Of a stretch of 64,000 nucleotides of DNA, positions 34,377-42,958 are shown in pieces (the first letter of the stretch is position 1; the number at the start of each line of letters is the position of its first letter). The notes beneath the pieces are model-generated. The model was given only the letters and a program-made list of their open reading frames with translations, made no database searches and was not told the DNA's origin. The stretch covers positions 2,356,001-2,420,000 of the forward strand of contig NZ_SMZK01000001.1 of the NCBI RefSeq assembly GCF_005938085.1. The letters are read 5' to 3'. This DNA is from Haloterrigena sp. H1. GTDB taxonomy: Archaea > Halobacteriota > Halobacteria > Halobacteriales > Natrialbaceae. The position numbers and the translations under genes were made by a program.

Positions 34377-34575
34377 CGACACAGCCACTGGACGCATCGG
34401 ACTGTGCCGATGCGTGCCGCAAGTGAGTCCGCGAACCGACCCGCTCGTTCGATAGACCGCTGGCCCGTTCGCGCAAAATTCCGCCGCTCTTTCGCTCGAG
34501 CAGTTATATTTCACGTGAATATACCATTGGTTCAGTAAGAAGGATTATGATCCGATACCCGACTGTCTCCACCAT

Positions 34576-34992
34576 ATGGCGCAGATGAACGGAACCGATG
34601 ATCGCGGCGACAGTCGTGGTCCTGCCGACCTCAGAACCCGAAACGAAACAGCAACGGGCACCCACCCGCCCGCGACGATCGCAGCGACGAGACTGCCGCC
34701 GGACGCTAACACAGACGAGTGGCCCAACGTGTTGATGATTATCGGACAGGGGACGCCCTCAAGTTTCGAACTGACCGTCGATGGTACAATCGAACTGACC
34801 GAGGACGCTCGGACAGCGGACGTGGTCGTCCGCTCGGGCACGACCGTCGAAGGGGCGATCGAGACTGGAACGGTGACGGTCCGGTTTACTGGCGACCTGA
34901 CCGACGTCACGTTCGTCGACCGCGGTGTCACGGGACAAGAACCGGCGACAACCCCGAACGTGCACGTCGATTACGCTGCACCGACGCAGTAA
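34576..34992 (+). CDS. Hypothetical acidic beta-rich protein
   Basis: A 138-residue protein with no signal peptide or membrane span. The second half alternates short strands (SFELTVDGTIELTEDARTAD, TVEGAIETGTVTVRF) and ends in VDYAAPTQ, suggesting a small beta domain. I do not know a family. A TATA-like AGTTATATTTCACG lies near 34501-34514 and a second, GAATATACC, near 34518-34526. Start at ATG 34576; ATG 34585 is also possible. Confidence 0.6.
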   Translation: MAQMNGTDDRGDSRGPADLRTRNETATGTHPPATIAATRLPPDANTDEWPNVLMIIGQGTPSSFELTVDGTIELTEDARTADVVVRSGTTVEGAIETGTVTVRFTGDLTDVTFVDRGVTGQEPATTPNVHVDYAAPTQ

Positions 34993-35053
34993 GCCACGCC
35001 AGAGTGAAGCCGATTCAGAAACACATTCCTCTGCGGAGGTGGATGATATAGCC

Positions 35054-35374
35054 ATGGACGAGTCGACGACCGACGCTGTGGACGACCCAGCGGCAGAGAC
35101 CGAAAACGAAGCGGAGGAGGAAACTGACGCCGAGTGGATGGAGCCCGCGGACAAACCGATCCTCGAGTTCCTGCAGTCCGAAGACGCCTTCGAACCCGCC
35201 CAACTCGACGAGGCCGGACTCTGTCCGGGCAACTTCGGCGCCTACCGGTGTCGGGAGCTGACCAAGTACGGCCTCCTGAACAACCCAATTACTGGCGTCT
35301 ACGAGGTGTCCAACCTGGGCGAACAGTATCTCGACGGCGAGCTCGATCCGAGCGAACTCGAGCCCGACGAGTGA
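35054..35374 (+). CDS. Winged-helix (PhiH1 repressor-like) DNA-binding protein
   Basis: A 106-residue protein. After an acidic tail of about 30 residues comes ADKPILEFLQSEDAFEPAQL then LCPGNFGAYRCRELTKYGLL and the wing NPITGVYEVSNLGEQYL, the arrangement of the haloarchaeal PhiH1-repressor-like winged helices that regulate nearby genes or proviruses. ATG 35054 is preferred; GGAGGTGG lies about a dozen bases upstream as a ribosome-binding site. The stop TGA is the first three bases of the family C repeat copy 2. Confidence 0.72.
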   Translation: MDESTTDAVDDPAAETENEAEEETDAEWMEPADKPILEFLQSEDAFEPAQLDEAGLCPGNFGAYRCRELTKYGLLNNPITGVYEVSNLGEQYLDGELDPSELEPDE

Positions 35375-35483
35375 TACTGCCAGACGGACCAACGTGACGA
35401 TCGATCGCGCTGCTGCGGCCGTCGCCAGTGGAGACGGCCGCGAATTCGCGACCGACTTCGTATTGACTGCTGTTCGACAGTAT
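35372..35483 (+). repeat. About 110-bp palindromic element, family C copy 2
   Basis: Begins TGATACTGCCAGACGGACCA, has the perfect central stem GCGGCCGTC / GACGGCCGC around GCCAGTGGA, and ends CTGCTGTTCGACAGTAT. The leading TGA is the stop codon of the winged-helix gene. Frames through it give the arginine-rich peptide also seen in copy 1, an effect of the repeat itself. Confidence 0.84.
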
Positions 35484-35633
35484 GAATATAACTTCCAATA
35501 CGCGCACACGAGAGCGATCGACTGGTAGTTGCCCTCGCCGGAGTGGCCTTCGAAGCCGTTCGAGCCGCTGTGTCGTGCTGGTAGCGTCGCCTGAGGACGA
35601 CCACCGAGAGCGTGGCGCTTCCGAACAGCGACG

Positions 35634-35984
35634 TCAGCTCGCGTCGACGGTGTCCGGAACGTTCGTTGCGAGGAACTCAGTGACGGCATCGCCACCCTGG
35701 AATCCGTCCGCCAGTCGTGCGGTTTCCGTTCCGTCCTCGAACAGGACCAACAGCGGCACCGACTGGACGTTGAAGCGGCCGACGAGGTCGGCGTCATCGC
35801 GGGGATTGATCGTCCCGATCGCGATGTCTGTTGCACGCGCGACGTTCCCCAGTACTGGTTCCATCGCCTGACACATCGCACACCCGCTGGTGTAAAATTC
35901 GACAAGTGCAACGTCATATGTCTCGACGAACTCGTCGAGTTCGTCGCCGGTCTCGAGCTGGCGTGGCTTGTTGGGTGCGGTCAT
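35634..35984 (-). CDS. Thioredoxin-family protein
   Basis: A 116-residue thioredoxin fold protein. The active site is SGCAMC (Cys35, Cys38) instead of the classical CGPC, preceded by VALVEFYT; the cis-proline is in VQSVPLLVLFEDG near 76. The altered residues between the cysteines will change redox potential. It is likely a general thiol reductase or electron donor. It reads away from the family C repeats on both sides. Confidence 0.88.
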   Translation of the reverse strand: MTAPNKPRQLETGDELDEFVETYDVALVEFYTSGCAMCQAMEPVLGNVARATDIAIGTINPRDDADLVGRFNVQSVPLLVLFEDGTETARLADGFQGGDAVTEFLATNVPDTVDAS

Positions 35985-36067
35985 AGAGACGAGTACGGTT
36001 CCGTCACAGATACCTGTGACGCCGAGCGACGGTGACGAGTCCGGTGTGGTTTCTGGATAGCGTCGTG

Positions 36068-36176
36068 TGATACTGCCGGACAGACCGACGTGACGCCGGT
36101 CGCATGGATGCGGCCGTCCCCGCAGGTGACGGCCGGAAATTCGCGACCGGCTTCGTCGTGACTGCTGTTAGTAGAT
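36068..36176 (+). repeat. About 110-bp palindromic element, family C copy 3
   Basis: Begins TGATACTGCCGGACAGACCG and continues through GCGGCCGTCCCCGCAGGTGA, TCGCGACCGGCTTCGTCGTG and ACTGCTGTTAGTAGATT. It is more diverged in the loop than copies 1 and 2. It lies in the intergenic space between the thioredoxin gene and the zinc-binding gene at 36284, where nothing else is evident. Confidence 0.8.
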
Positions 36177-36283
36177 TCCACGGGTTCGACTGCTGATCTC
36201 GTGCTTGAGATTCATTACATCCGACAGTTATATGCACTACGCAACGACCCTAACTTTATGCCTGGGGGCGCTATCCACGGTCG

Positions 36284-36646
36284 ATGATTCCGTCCGCAAC
36301 TGACCACGATGACGCAACGTCGATTCGGCGCAAAGCGACGCTGTTTTGCTGGGAATGTGAGCATTCGAGTCCCGTCGACGGTGACTGGCAGTTGCAACCA
36401 CGGAAGCGATCCCTCGCGTACGTCTGCCCCGAATGCAAGACCACGATTACCACGCGTCCGCGGTCGACCGAGCCCACACAATCCCGTGCGGTGTCGGGGC
36501 CGCTCATCGCATGGCAGCACACGCTTCATGCCTCGGCGAGCGCCTGGCGGGCGTCGGTCGCTGTCGGTCTCTCGAGTCTGACGGCACTGACCGAACTCGC
36601 AGCCGCCGGCTCGCGGCTCCGCTCAGAGAGCTATAGTAGATGCTGA
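36284..36646 (+). CDS. Haloarchaeal zinc-ribbon protein with basic tail
   Basis: A 120-residue protein with one zinc ribbon made by Cys22, Cys25 (CWEC), Cys48 and Cys51 (CPEC), with VDGDWQLQ between. It resembles a haloarchaeal family in which KATLFCxxCxHxSPxDGDW is conserved (recalled as DUF8106). The C-terminal half is alanine-rich and possibly helical. Role unknown. Confidence 0.68.
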   Translation: MIPSATDHDDATSIRRKATLFCWECEHSSPVDGDWQLQPRKRSLAYVCPECKTTITTRPRSTEPTQSRAVSGPLIAWQHTLHASASAWRASVAVGLSSLTALTELAAAGSRLRSESYSRC

Positions 36647-36873
36647 ATTCCAGTTGTTCCTTTCATGACCGGCACCGAGATCGGACGATCAACGGATCGC
36701 TCCGAGGGGCAGTGAGTGACCGATACACCACCGCTCCGAGAGAGCACTACACGATCATCCAGTTTCAGCGGTAGTTTCCAGCCGCTGTCAACCATACTTC
36801 GACCATACCATATTATAAACCACATGCGATCACTTTTTAATCGATTTGCGTATATTCGCCCACAACAGCAGAG

Positions 36874-36882
36874 CTTTAATAG
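36874..36882 (+). promoter_or_regulatory. TATA box candidate for glnA
   Basis: CTTTAATAG lies about 30-38 bases upstream of the glnA ATG, which would place transcription start within a few bases of the start codon. The whole 36800-36911 stretch is AT-rich, with further TATA-like sequences (TATTATAAACC, GTATATTC). Confidence 0.55.
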
Positions 36883-36911
36883 TAGAATCCATTGTTTGAC
36901 TCGAGTAGAAG

Positions 36912-38264
36912 ATGACGAATGGAAACCTCACTGCTGCGGAAACGGACGTGCTAGACGAAATCGAGGAGAAAGACATCGACTTCCTTCGGTTGCAGTTCAC
37001 CGACATTCTGGGAACTGTCAAGAACGTCTCCGTGCCGGCACGGCAGGCCGAGAAGGCGTTTACCGAGGGGATCTACTTCGACGGCTCCTCGATCGAGGGG
37101 TTCGTTCGCATTCAGGAGTCGGACATGCGGCTCAAGCCTGATCCTGACACGTTCGCCATCCTCCCATGGCAAAACCGCGAGGACGGCGCATCGGCCCGCA
37201 TGATCTGTGACGTTATCAACACCTCGACGGGCGAACCCTTCGAGGGTGATCCGCGTCGCGTCCTCAAAAACGCCTTAGAGCGCGCCGACGAGATGGGCTA
37301 TACGGTCAACGCCGCGCCCGAACCGGAGTTCTTCCTCTTCGAAGAAGACGAGGAAGGCCGTGCGACGACAGAGACCGGCGACTACGGCGGCTACTTCGAC
37401 CTCGCACCGAAAGACCTCGCGAGCGACGTCCGCCGGGACATCATTTATGGCTTAGAGGAGATGGGCTTCGAGATCGAGGCCAGCCACCACGAGGTCGCCC
37501 GCGGCCAACACGAGATCAACTTCGAGTACGACGACGCCCTGACGACGGCCGACAACGTCGGCACCTTCCGCACGGTCGTCCGTGCGATCGCCGCCCAGCA
37601 CGACCAGCACGCGACGTTCATGCCCAAACCGATCCCGCGGATCAACGGCTCGGGGATGCACACGCACCTCTCGCTGTTCGAGGACGGCGAGAACGCCTTC
37701 CACGACGACGACGACGAGTTCGACCTCTCGGAGACGGCCCACTCCTTTATCGCCGGCATCTTGGAGCACGCGCCCGCGATCACGGCGGTCGCAAACCCCA
37801 CTGTGAACAGCTACAAGCGGCTGGTGCCGGGCTACGAGGCTCCGGTCTACGTCGCCTGGTCCGACCGCAACCGCTCGGCGCTGATCCGCAAGCCTGCGGC
37901 CCGCGTCCCCGCTGCCTCGCGCGTCGAACTGCGCTCGCCCGATCCGTCGTGTAACCCCTACCTCGCCCTCGCGGCCATGATCCACGCCGGACTCGACGGC
38001 ATCGAGCAGGACCTCGAGTGTCCTGAGCCAGTTCGCGAGAACATCTACGAGTTCGACGAGGCCAAACGTGAGGAGTACGGCATCGACACGCTCCCGACGA
38101 ACCTCGGCGAAGCCGTCGACGCCTTGGAGGAGGACGAAGTCATCTACAGTGCGCTCGGCGACCACGTTGGCTCCAAGTTCGTTGAGGCCAAACGCCAGGA
38201 GTTCGAGGAGTACCTCGTCGACGTCTCCCAGTGGGAACTCGACCGCTACCTCGAGACGTTCTAA
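36912..38264 (+). CDS. glnA: Glutamine synthetase, type I
   Basis: Condenses ammonium and glutamate to glutamine with ATP. The 450-residue protein has the beta-grasp segment with [10 protein letters not shown] near 55-64, the ATP/metal-binding [11 protein letters not shown] near 132-142, the glutamate-binding [13 protein letters not shown] near 194-206, [12 protein letters not shown] near 246-257 and the [20 protein letters not shown] region near 300-320. It lacks an obvious adenylylation-site NLY-type tyrosine loop, as expected for the GSI-alpha group, so control is probably by feedback inhibition and GlnK-type proteins. No Lrp or GlnK gene is adjacent. Confidence 0.94.
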   Translation: MTNGNLTAAETDVLDEIEEKDIDFLRLQFTDILGTVKNVSVPARQAEKAFTEGIYFDGSSIEGFVRIQESDMRLKPDPDTFAILPWQNREDGASARMICDVINTSTGEPFEGDPRRVLKNALERADEMGYTVNAAPEPEFFLFEEDEEGRATTETGDYGGYFDLAPKDLASDVRRDIIYGLEEMGFEIEASHHEVARGQHEINFEYDDALTTADNVGTFRTVVRAIAAQHDQHATFMPKPIPRINGSGMHTHLSLFEDGENAFHDDDDEFDLSETAHSFIAGILEHAPAITAVANPTVNSYKRLVPGYEAPVYVAWSDRNRSALIRKPAARVPAASRVELRSPDPSCNPYLALAAMIHAGLDGIEQDLECPEPVRENIYEFDEAKREEYGIDTLPTNLGEAVDALEEDEVIYSALGDHVGSKFVEAKRQEFEEYLVDVSQWELDRYLETF

Positions 38265-38377
38265 CTGCTCCTGCTCCCACTGTGCGGTATGTTTCGGACG
38301 GCGACACGTCTCACGAGACGTGGTGGCGACGATAGAATGGTCGATACCCCTTCGTCCCTCGGCGCGACGACGTTCCG

Positions 38378-38611
38378 TTAGTTCGCGACGACGTACTCCG
38401 ATCCCGACTGGTCGACGTAACCGTTACTCGACAGCGAGTTCAGCACGCTCAGGATGTTGATCTGCTTCATCGACAGGAATTCACCGAGCTCGTCGGCTGT
38501 GGCACCCTCACTTGCCTCGAGATAGATATACACGAGTTTCGCTCGCGCTGACTCGAGGTCGTCGGGAACCGGACCGATCTGCGTCGTAGGACGGTGTGTT
38601 TGTGACGTCAT
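38378..38611 (-). CDS. Small winged-helix transcriptional regulator
   Basis: A 77-residue HTH protein. LESARAKLVYIYLEASEG leads into the HTH ATADELGEFLSMKQINILSV and the wing LSSNGYVDQSGSEYVVAN, like TrmB/MarR-type mini regulators in haloarchaea. The TATA-like TTTATATAC on the minus strand (38638-38646) sits 27 bases before the ATG, so the mRNA is probably leaderless. It faces glnA convergently. Confidence 0.78.
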   Translation of the reverse strand: MTSQTHRPTTQIGPVPDDLESARAKLVYIYLEASEGATADELGEFLSMKQINILSVLNSLSSNGYVDQSGSEYVVAN

Positions 38612-38779
38612 TGTCGACAGAACGGGCCACGTTCTCGTATATAAATCTACACGTAGTTGGGGTACTAGTGAATATTAGGTCCCAATATGGGTCACGTCAC
38701 CGAGTAACAGGAGGGGGCGAGCAGGCTGGTCCCGACGCAAAAACGACGTTTTACGGGTCTCCCGTTCCCAGCAGGAGAC

Positions 38780-39094
38780 ATGCCTCCGGACGAGCGACCG
38801 ACTCCGCCGCCGGAACTGGACAGCGTAAGCGACGAGACACGCGACGAGCTCATGGCACAAGACAGTGCGACACTTCGTGCGATGAGTTCCTACCTCGAGG
38901 AGCTGGCCGCGTGGAAGGACCGACACGACGACGGCGAAGACGCGTCATCGTCAGACGGGGCCGAGCCGGAGACGTATCCCGACGGCGTTCCGGACCGAGC
39001 GACAGTCTCGGTGACGGAGATCGCGGGAACCGAGTACTACTATTACCAGTGGCGTGAAGGCGACGAGATTCGGTCGGAAACGGTACGACGGTAG
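38780..39094 (+). CDS. Hypothetical haloarchaeal acidic protein
   Basis: A 104-residue protein starting MPPDERPTPPPELDSVSDET. A helical N-terminal part (DELMAQDSATLRAMSSYLEE) is followed by an acidic linker and a C-terminal beta segment VSVTEIAGTEYYYYQWREGD. The YYYYQWREG end looks conserved-type, but I cannot name a family. It is convergent with the rpe gene. Confidence 0.6.
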   Translation: MPPDERPTPPPELDSVSDETRDELMAQDSATLRAMSSYLEELAAWKDRHDDGEDASSSDGAEPETYPDGVPDRATVSVTEIAGTEYYYYQWREGDEIRSETVRR

Positions 39095-39122
39095 CTTTTA
39101 CGTCCGTTCGTCGAGTGCGCCA

Positions 39123-39962
39123 TCAGACCGACTCGTACGGTCCGAGTCGCGTTCCATCGAGCAGGTAGGCCTCGCCGTCGGCCAGCCCCGCGGGCAGAAA
39201 CGGCGCGAGAAACGACTGGCCGGCCACGTTGAGCCACGTCCCGCCGACGAGGTCGTTGAACGCGGGCACCACCACGACGCGTGGCGGCGATTCGTCCGGC
39301 TGCTCGAGCCACGACACACCCTCGTATTCTGGCCGCTCGCGAAACGGCATGGGCGCGAGCCGACCCCGCAGCCACGCGCGCTCGATGCGGCTCCCACCGA
39401 CCGCGTCCGTGAGCCGCACGCAGGGGTGTTCGTGGCCCAGACAGACGACCTCGCGCTCGAGGACCGCCGGATCAGGCCACGTGTGGCCATGACAGACACC
39501 GACCGCACCGAGGGCGACCCCCTTACCGGAAACGACGTCGACCGTCGCGTCGATGTCGTCGCTCTCGTCGAGCCAGGTTTCGATGCGGCCGTCGTGGTTG
39601 CCTTTGACGACCGTGATCGTGAGTGGCGCCGGCAGCGACTCGAACAGCACCTCGAGTTCGCCGCGTTCGGCCCCGCCTGGCTCGCCGATCGAGTGCATGA
39701 GGTCGCCGAGGATCACCAGTCGATCGGGACGGGTGCGCTCGCACAGTGCCAGCAGTCGCTCCCGGCGGTCGGGCGCGTGACTCGGGACGTCGACACCGCG
39801 CTCGTATCGCAACCCGGCCTCGTAGCCGGCGTGATAGTCGGCGACGAGTAATGCGCGTTCGCCCGCGATCGTGGCGGTCGCAGCGGGTTCGTCGGGAACG
39901 GGCTCGACGCGTGCGGGCGGCGACGCACCGCCGGCAGCGGAACGGTGAGGATCACCTCGCAT
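39123..39962 (-). CDS. rpe: RPA-associated phosphoesterase (calcineurin-like metallophosphoesterase)
   Basis: A 279-residue enzyme of the ICC-type metallophosphoesterase group. Metal-binding motifs are LLVADYHAGYEAG near 39-51 (D, H), LVILGDLMHS near 82-91 (GD), VKGNHDGRIE near 118-127 (GNHD), and later VCHGHTW and CLGHEHPC. In haloarchaea this gene follows rpa1 and rpap1 in one operon, which names it here. The substrate (nucleotide or DNA) is not established. It begins nine bases after the rpap1 stop. Confidence 0.84.
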   Translation of the reverse strand: MRGDPHRSAAGGASPPARVEPVPDEPAATATIAGERALLVADYHAGYEAGLRYERGVDVPSHAPDRRERLLALCERTRPDRLVILGDLMHSIGEPGGAERGELEVLFESLPAPLTITVVKGNHDGRIETWLDESDDIDATVDVVSGKGVALGAVGVCHGHTWPDPAVLEREVVCLGHEHPCVRLTDAVGGSRIERAWLRGRLAPMPFRERPEYEGVSWLEQPDESPPRVVVVPAFNDLVGGTWLNVAGQSFLAPFLPAGLADGEAYLLDGTRLGPYESV

Positions 39963-39971
39963 CGCGACCGA

Positions 39972-41594
39972 TCAGATCGCTTTCAGCGTCTCGTCGTTGG
40001 GTTCGTAACACTGCCCGCCCATCAGCGCGTCCTGAATCGCGTCTTCGACCTCGGCAGGCGAGGCCCCGGTTTCGTCGACGACCGTTTCGATCAGTTCCGT
40101 CTGATCGGCACCGTCGCCGTCGTCGAGCGTTTCCATGGTCTCGATGACGTACGTATCCAGGTCGACGTCGTCGGCTGGGTCGTCGCCGCTTGCAGTGTCG
40201 TCGGCGTCAGCATCCGTATCGTCCGCTTCGTCGGTTTCCGCGGCCTCGAGTCCGGATTCGGGCGGTGCGCCGAGGTCGTCAGATACCACACTTGCGTCGG
40301 CCTCGGATGCTCCTGGCTCGTCTTCGGTCGCTTCGTCATGGTCGGCGTCGATGGCTTCGTCCGAGTCCGGAACGTCGATATCGGCCTCGCCGGGGTCGTC
40401 GACCTCGCTGCCGGTCGTGAACTCCGCGCCGAACTCTTCCTCGAGCTGTTCGCGTTCCGCCTCGTCCATCTCGTACATGCCGTCGTCGACATCGCCGAGG
40501 TCGTCCGTCGTGTCGTCGCTGTCGGCCTCGAGCGTGTCGGCGTCGGGAGTAGCATCGACACCAGCTGATTCGTCACTCGTGGACTCGCTGATTGTCGGCT
40601 CGGACTCGGTGTCCGCTTTGGCTGTCTTGGTTTCGAGATCGGCCTCGGCAGTTTCTGTCTCGAGGGCGTCGTCGAGGTCTGCAGTCTCCGAGCGAGTACT
40701 CGTTGCCGTGCCGGCTGCGGACCCGGTGCCTGCGTCCGCCGTGTCGCCGCCGGCCGTCGCCGCAACCGGCTCTGTCGACTGTTCGTCGGGCGCAGCATCG
40801 GGCTCAGATTCGGCGTCACCGCTGGCCTCGAGCGCCTCGCGTTCGAGACCGTCGAGGGCGGCCAGCGACGCAGCCGTCGCGTCGTAGTCCGGGCTCGTCG
40901 CGTCAGGGGCAAGATCGAGGCCGGTCACCTGATCTCGCTCGCCCGCGACAACTTCGACCGCCTCGAGCGCACAGTCACGCAGCGCTGCGAGGTACGACGG
41001 CGTCGTGCCGTAGTGGTCCTGTGCGAGCGGAATCCCGGCTGCGAGGCCGGCTTCGACGCCAGCATCGCGGAGGGTGTCGGTCAGAGCCTCGCCACCGGCA
41101 TCCAGCTCGGCCGCCCCGGCGTAGGTGCCGACGCGCTCGATGGTCCGCTCAGCCGCACTGACGACCCAGCGGTCCCGGGTATCCGCGTCGACCGCCGCGA
41201 TGCTCTCGGGACGGATCGAGGTGTAGACCTGATCCGAATCGTCGGGCTGGAAGGTCCGGGCTTTGCCCGTCACCGCGACGAAGGCGGGGGGCGATGCTTG
41301 CTCGAGGAAGGCCAGTTCGTCGGGTTGGTACTGGCCGGCGTAGACGACGAACGCGCCGGTCGGGTCGACGACGCGGGCACGGACCATCTCGTCGTTGACC
41401 GACGTGATCTCCGTGAGCGTCCCGACGACGAACACGCGGTTGAGCCGCGCGCCGGTCGGCGAGATGACGTAGTTCGGCGCGCGTTCCTCGTCGCTTTCGG
41501 CATAGGACAGCGAGGCGTCGTCGTACTCGGCCGCGAACAGGCGGTAGGCGATTTCGCGGCTTGGGATCTCGTCGCCGTTCCCGTTCGCGCTCAT
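39972..41594 (-). CDS. rpap1: RPA-associated protein Rpap1 (COG3390)
   Basis: A 540-residue partner of replication protein A. The N-terminal part (about 10-150, SREIAYRLFAAEYDDASLSY, NRVFVVGTLTEITSVNDEMV, RARVVDPTGAFVVYAGQYQP) is an OB-fold like domain. A middle helical part follows, then a long low-complexity acidic stretch (about 265-470, many Asp, Glu, Ser and Thr), and a C-terminal domain (about 475-540, ETMETLDDGDGADQTELIET) resembling a winged-helix. It overlaps rpa1 by four bases (ATGA). It probably stabilises RPA1 on single-stranded DNA. Confidence 0.86.
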   Translation of the reverse strand: MSANGNGDEIPSREIAYRLFAAEYDDASLSYAESDEERAPNYVISPTGARLNRVFVVGTLTEITSVNDEMVRARVVDPTGAFVVYAGQYQPDELAFLEQASPPAFVAVTGKARTFQPDDSDQVYTSIRPESIAAVDADTRDRWVVSAAERTIERVGTYAGAAELDAGGEALTDTLRDAGVEAGLAAGIPLAQDHYGTTPSYLAALRDCALEAVEVVAGERDQVTGLDLAPDATSPDYDATAASLAALDGLEREALEASGDAESEPDAAPDEQSTEPVAATAGGDTADAGTGSAAGTATSTRSETADLDDALETETAEADLETKTAKADTESEPTISESTSDESAGVDATPDADTLEADSDDTTDDLGDVDDGMYEMDEAEREQLEEEFGAEFTTGSEVDDPGEADIDVPDSDEAIDADHDEATEDEPGASEADASVVSDDLGAPPESGLEAAETDEADDTDADADDTASGDDPADDVDLDTYVIETMETLDDGDGADQTELIETVVDETGASPAEVEDAIQDALMGGQCYEPNDETLKAI

Positions 41595-42865
41595 GCGTCC
41601 ACCTCCTCGAGGAAGGCCGTCGCACGCGCGGCCGGATCGTCGTCGCTCTCTTCGAAGGTCTCGGCATCGAGGTTCGCGCCGTACTCGTCGACAGAGAGGT
41701 GCCCGCGGACGCGGTACTCGCGGCCGACGATGCGCTCGCGGATCCGGTCGGCGACGACCTCCTGGTCCATCGCCTCGCGGGCCTGTTCTAAGGCGTCCTC
41801 CAAGGTGCCGCCGTAGACCCGCTCGGTCAACTCGTCGTCGAGGACGACCGTGACGGCACCGGTGCCGTCGTCGAGGATCGCCTTGACGCGCATGTCGTCG
41901 ATGCCGTCGACGTCGCCGTGGGTTCGACACTGTCCTTTCTGGATAACCCGGTAACACTCCGGACAGCGCTGGATCAGCCCGGAACCATCACGGACCGCAA
42001 GCAGGTTGCCCACGACTTCGACGTCGTAGACCCCGCCGGTGGCGACGGCCTCGCCGATATCCATCGTCGCGGTGTCGCTGCCGACGTCGATCCCGCGCCC
42101 GAGTGCGGTGACCGTCGAGAACTCGGAGACGTTGACCTCGGGGACGCCGCGGAACTCCTGGACGTAGGCGTTCTCGATGCGAACCGAGCCGCCCTCCTCG
42201 ATTTCGGGTGCTGGGTCCCAGTTCGTAAACGGAAGCCGGCCGCTCTCGTCGCCGACGACGCCGCTCAGGATGTCCGTCTCGCCGTCGCGGCCGTCGATCG
42301 TCTTGCGTTCACACTCGAGGACGCTGACTTCGATCGTGACGGCACGATCGCCCGTCTGTAAGTCGGCCAGCTGTGCGTCGCCGCCGATCTCGTGGGGGAC
42401 CTCGAGCGACTTCTCGAGGAAGGAAAGCGAGGTGCTCTCACCGAGGTTGAGTTCGGGTTCGCCGTCCCACTCGCGGACGCCCGCGTTGCCCGCGGTGATC
42501 GTCTCGCCCGACGAGAGGCCGAAGTCCTCCCACGCCGTGTAATCGATAACGCCGGTCTCGTCGGCCAGTCGGCCTTCGACGATGACGTGGTCGGAGCCCT
42601 GATAGCGGATCGACCGCTTGCCGGCCGTCAGAACGACGCCGGTGACGGTGACGTTGCTATCGTCGGGCGTGATCTCGGCGATGTCTTTCGACGATGGTGT
42701 CCCACCACCGCCACTGGATCCATCGCCGTACTTGCGCCGGAGGCTCTGGACTGCCTCGTCGATCGGCACACTGTACTCTACCAAGTTCTGCAGGTCAGCT
42801 TTGACCTCCTCTTTGTCGACACCGAGGTCGGAGGCGAGATCCTCGGCACGGTCGTCGAGTTCCAT
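41591..42865 (-). CDS. rpa1: Single-stranded DNA-binding protein RPA1 (replication factor A)
   Basis: Protects single-stranded DNA in replication, repair and recombination. The 424-residue protein has three OB-fold repeats: about 65-160 (SNVTVTGVVLTAGKRSIRYQ), 165-265 (DRAVTIEVSVLECERKTIDG), and 285-400 with a zinc finger (CPEC near 318 and CRTHGD near 330). ATG 42865 is used because it gives the usual MELDDRAEDLASDLGVDKEE helical start; the longer frame to 42937 is rejected. It is the first gene of rpa1-rpap1-rpe, with an ATGA overlap to rpap1. Confidence 0.9.
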   Translation of the reverse strand: MELDDRAEDLASDLGVDKEEVKADLQNLVEYSVPIDEAVQSLRRKYGDGSSGGGGTPSSKDIAEITPDDSNVTVTGVVLTAGKRSIRYQGSDHVIVEGRLADETGVIDYTAWEDFGLSSGETITAGNAGVREWDGEPELNLGESTSLSFLEKSLEVPHEIGGDAQLADLQTGDRAVTIEVSVLECERKTIDGRDGETDILSGVVGDESGRLPFTNWDPAPEIEEGGSVRIENAYVQEFRGVPEVNVSEFSTVTALGRGIDVGSDTATMDIGEAVATGGVYDVEVVGNLLAVRDGSGLIQRCPECYRVIQKGQCRTHGDVDGIDDMRVKAILDDGTGAVTVVLDDELTERVYGGTLEDALEQAREAMDQEVVADRIRERIVGREYRVRGHLSVDEYGANLDAETFEESDDDPAARATAFLEEVDA

Positions 42866-42958
42866 CGTTTTCCTTTCGAGATGGGGCTTAAAAAGCGTTC
42901 CCGCAGGAGGGTGAAAGTGAACAGCGACAACTGGCAACGTGTAATCGAGCCGTAGACG

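Noticed and set aside
34269..34514. Arginine-rich open frames over the family C repeats (RSRIRGRLHWRRP type)
   Set aside because: The same peptide appears wherever the repeat occurs, so the frames are a product of the repeat and not genes.
36631..36778. Possible degenerate TATAGTAG palindrome before glnA (TATAGTAGATGCTGAA paired with a later TTTCAGCGGTAG)
   Set aside because: Arms are short and widely spaced compared with family B; similarity could be chance in AT-rich promoter DNA.
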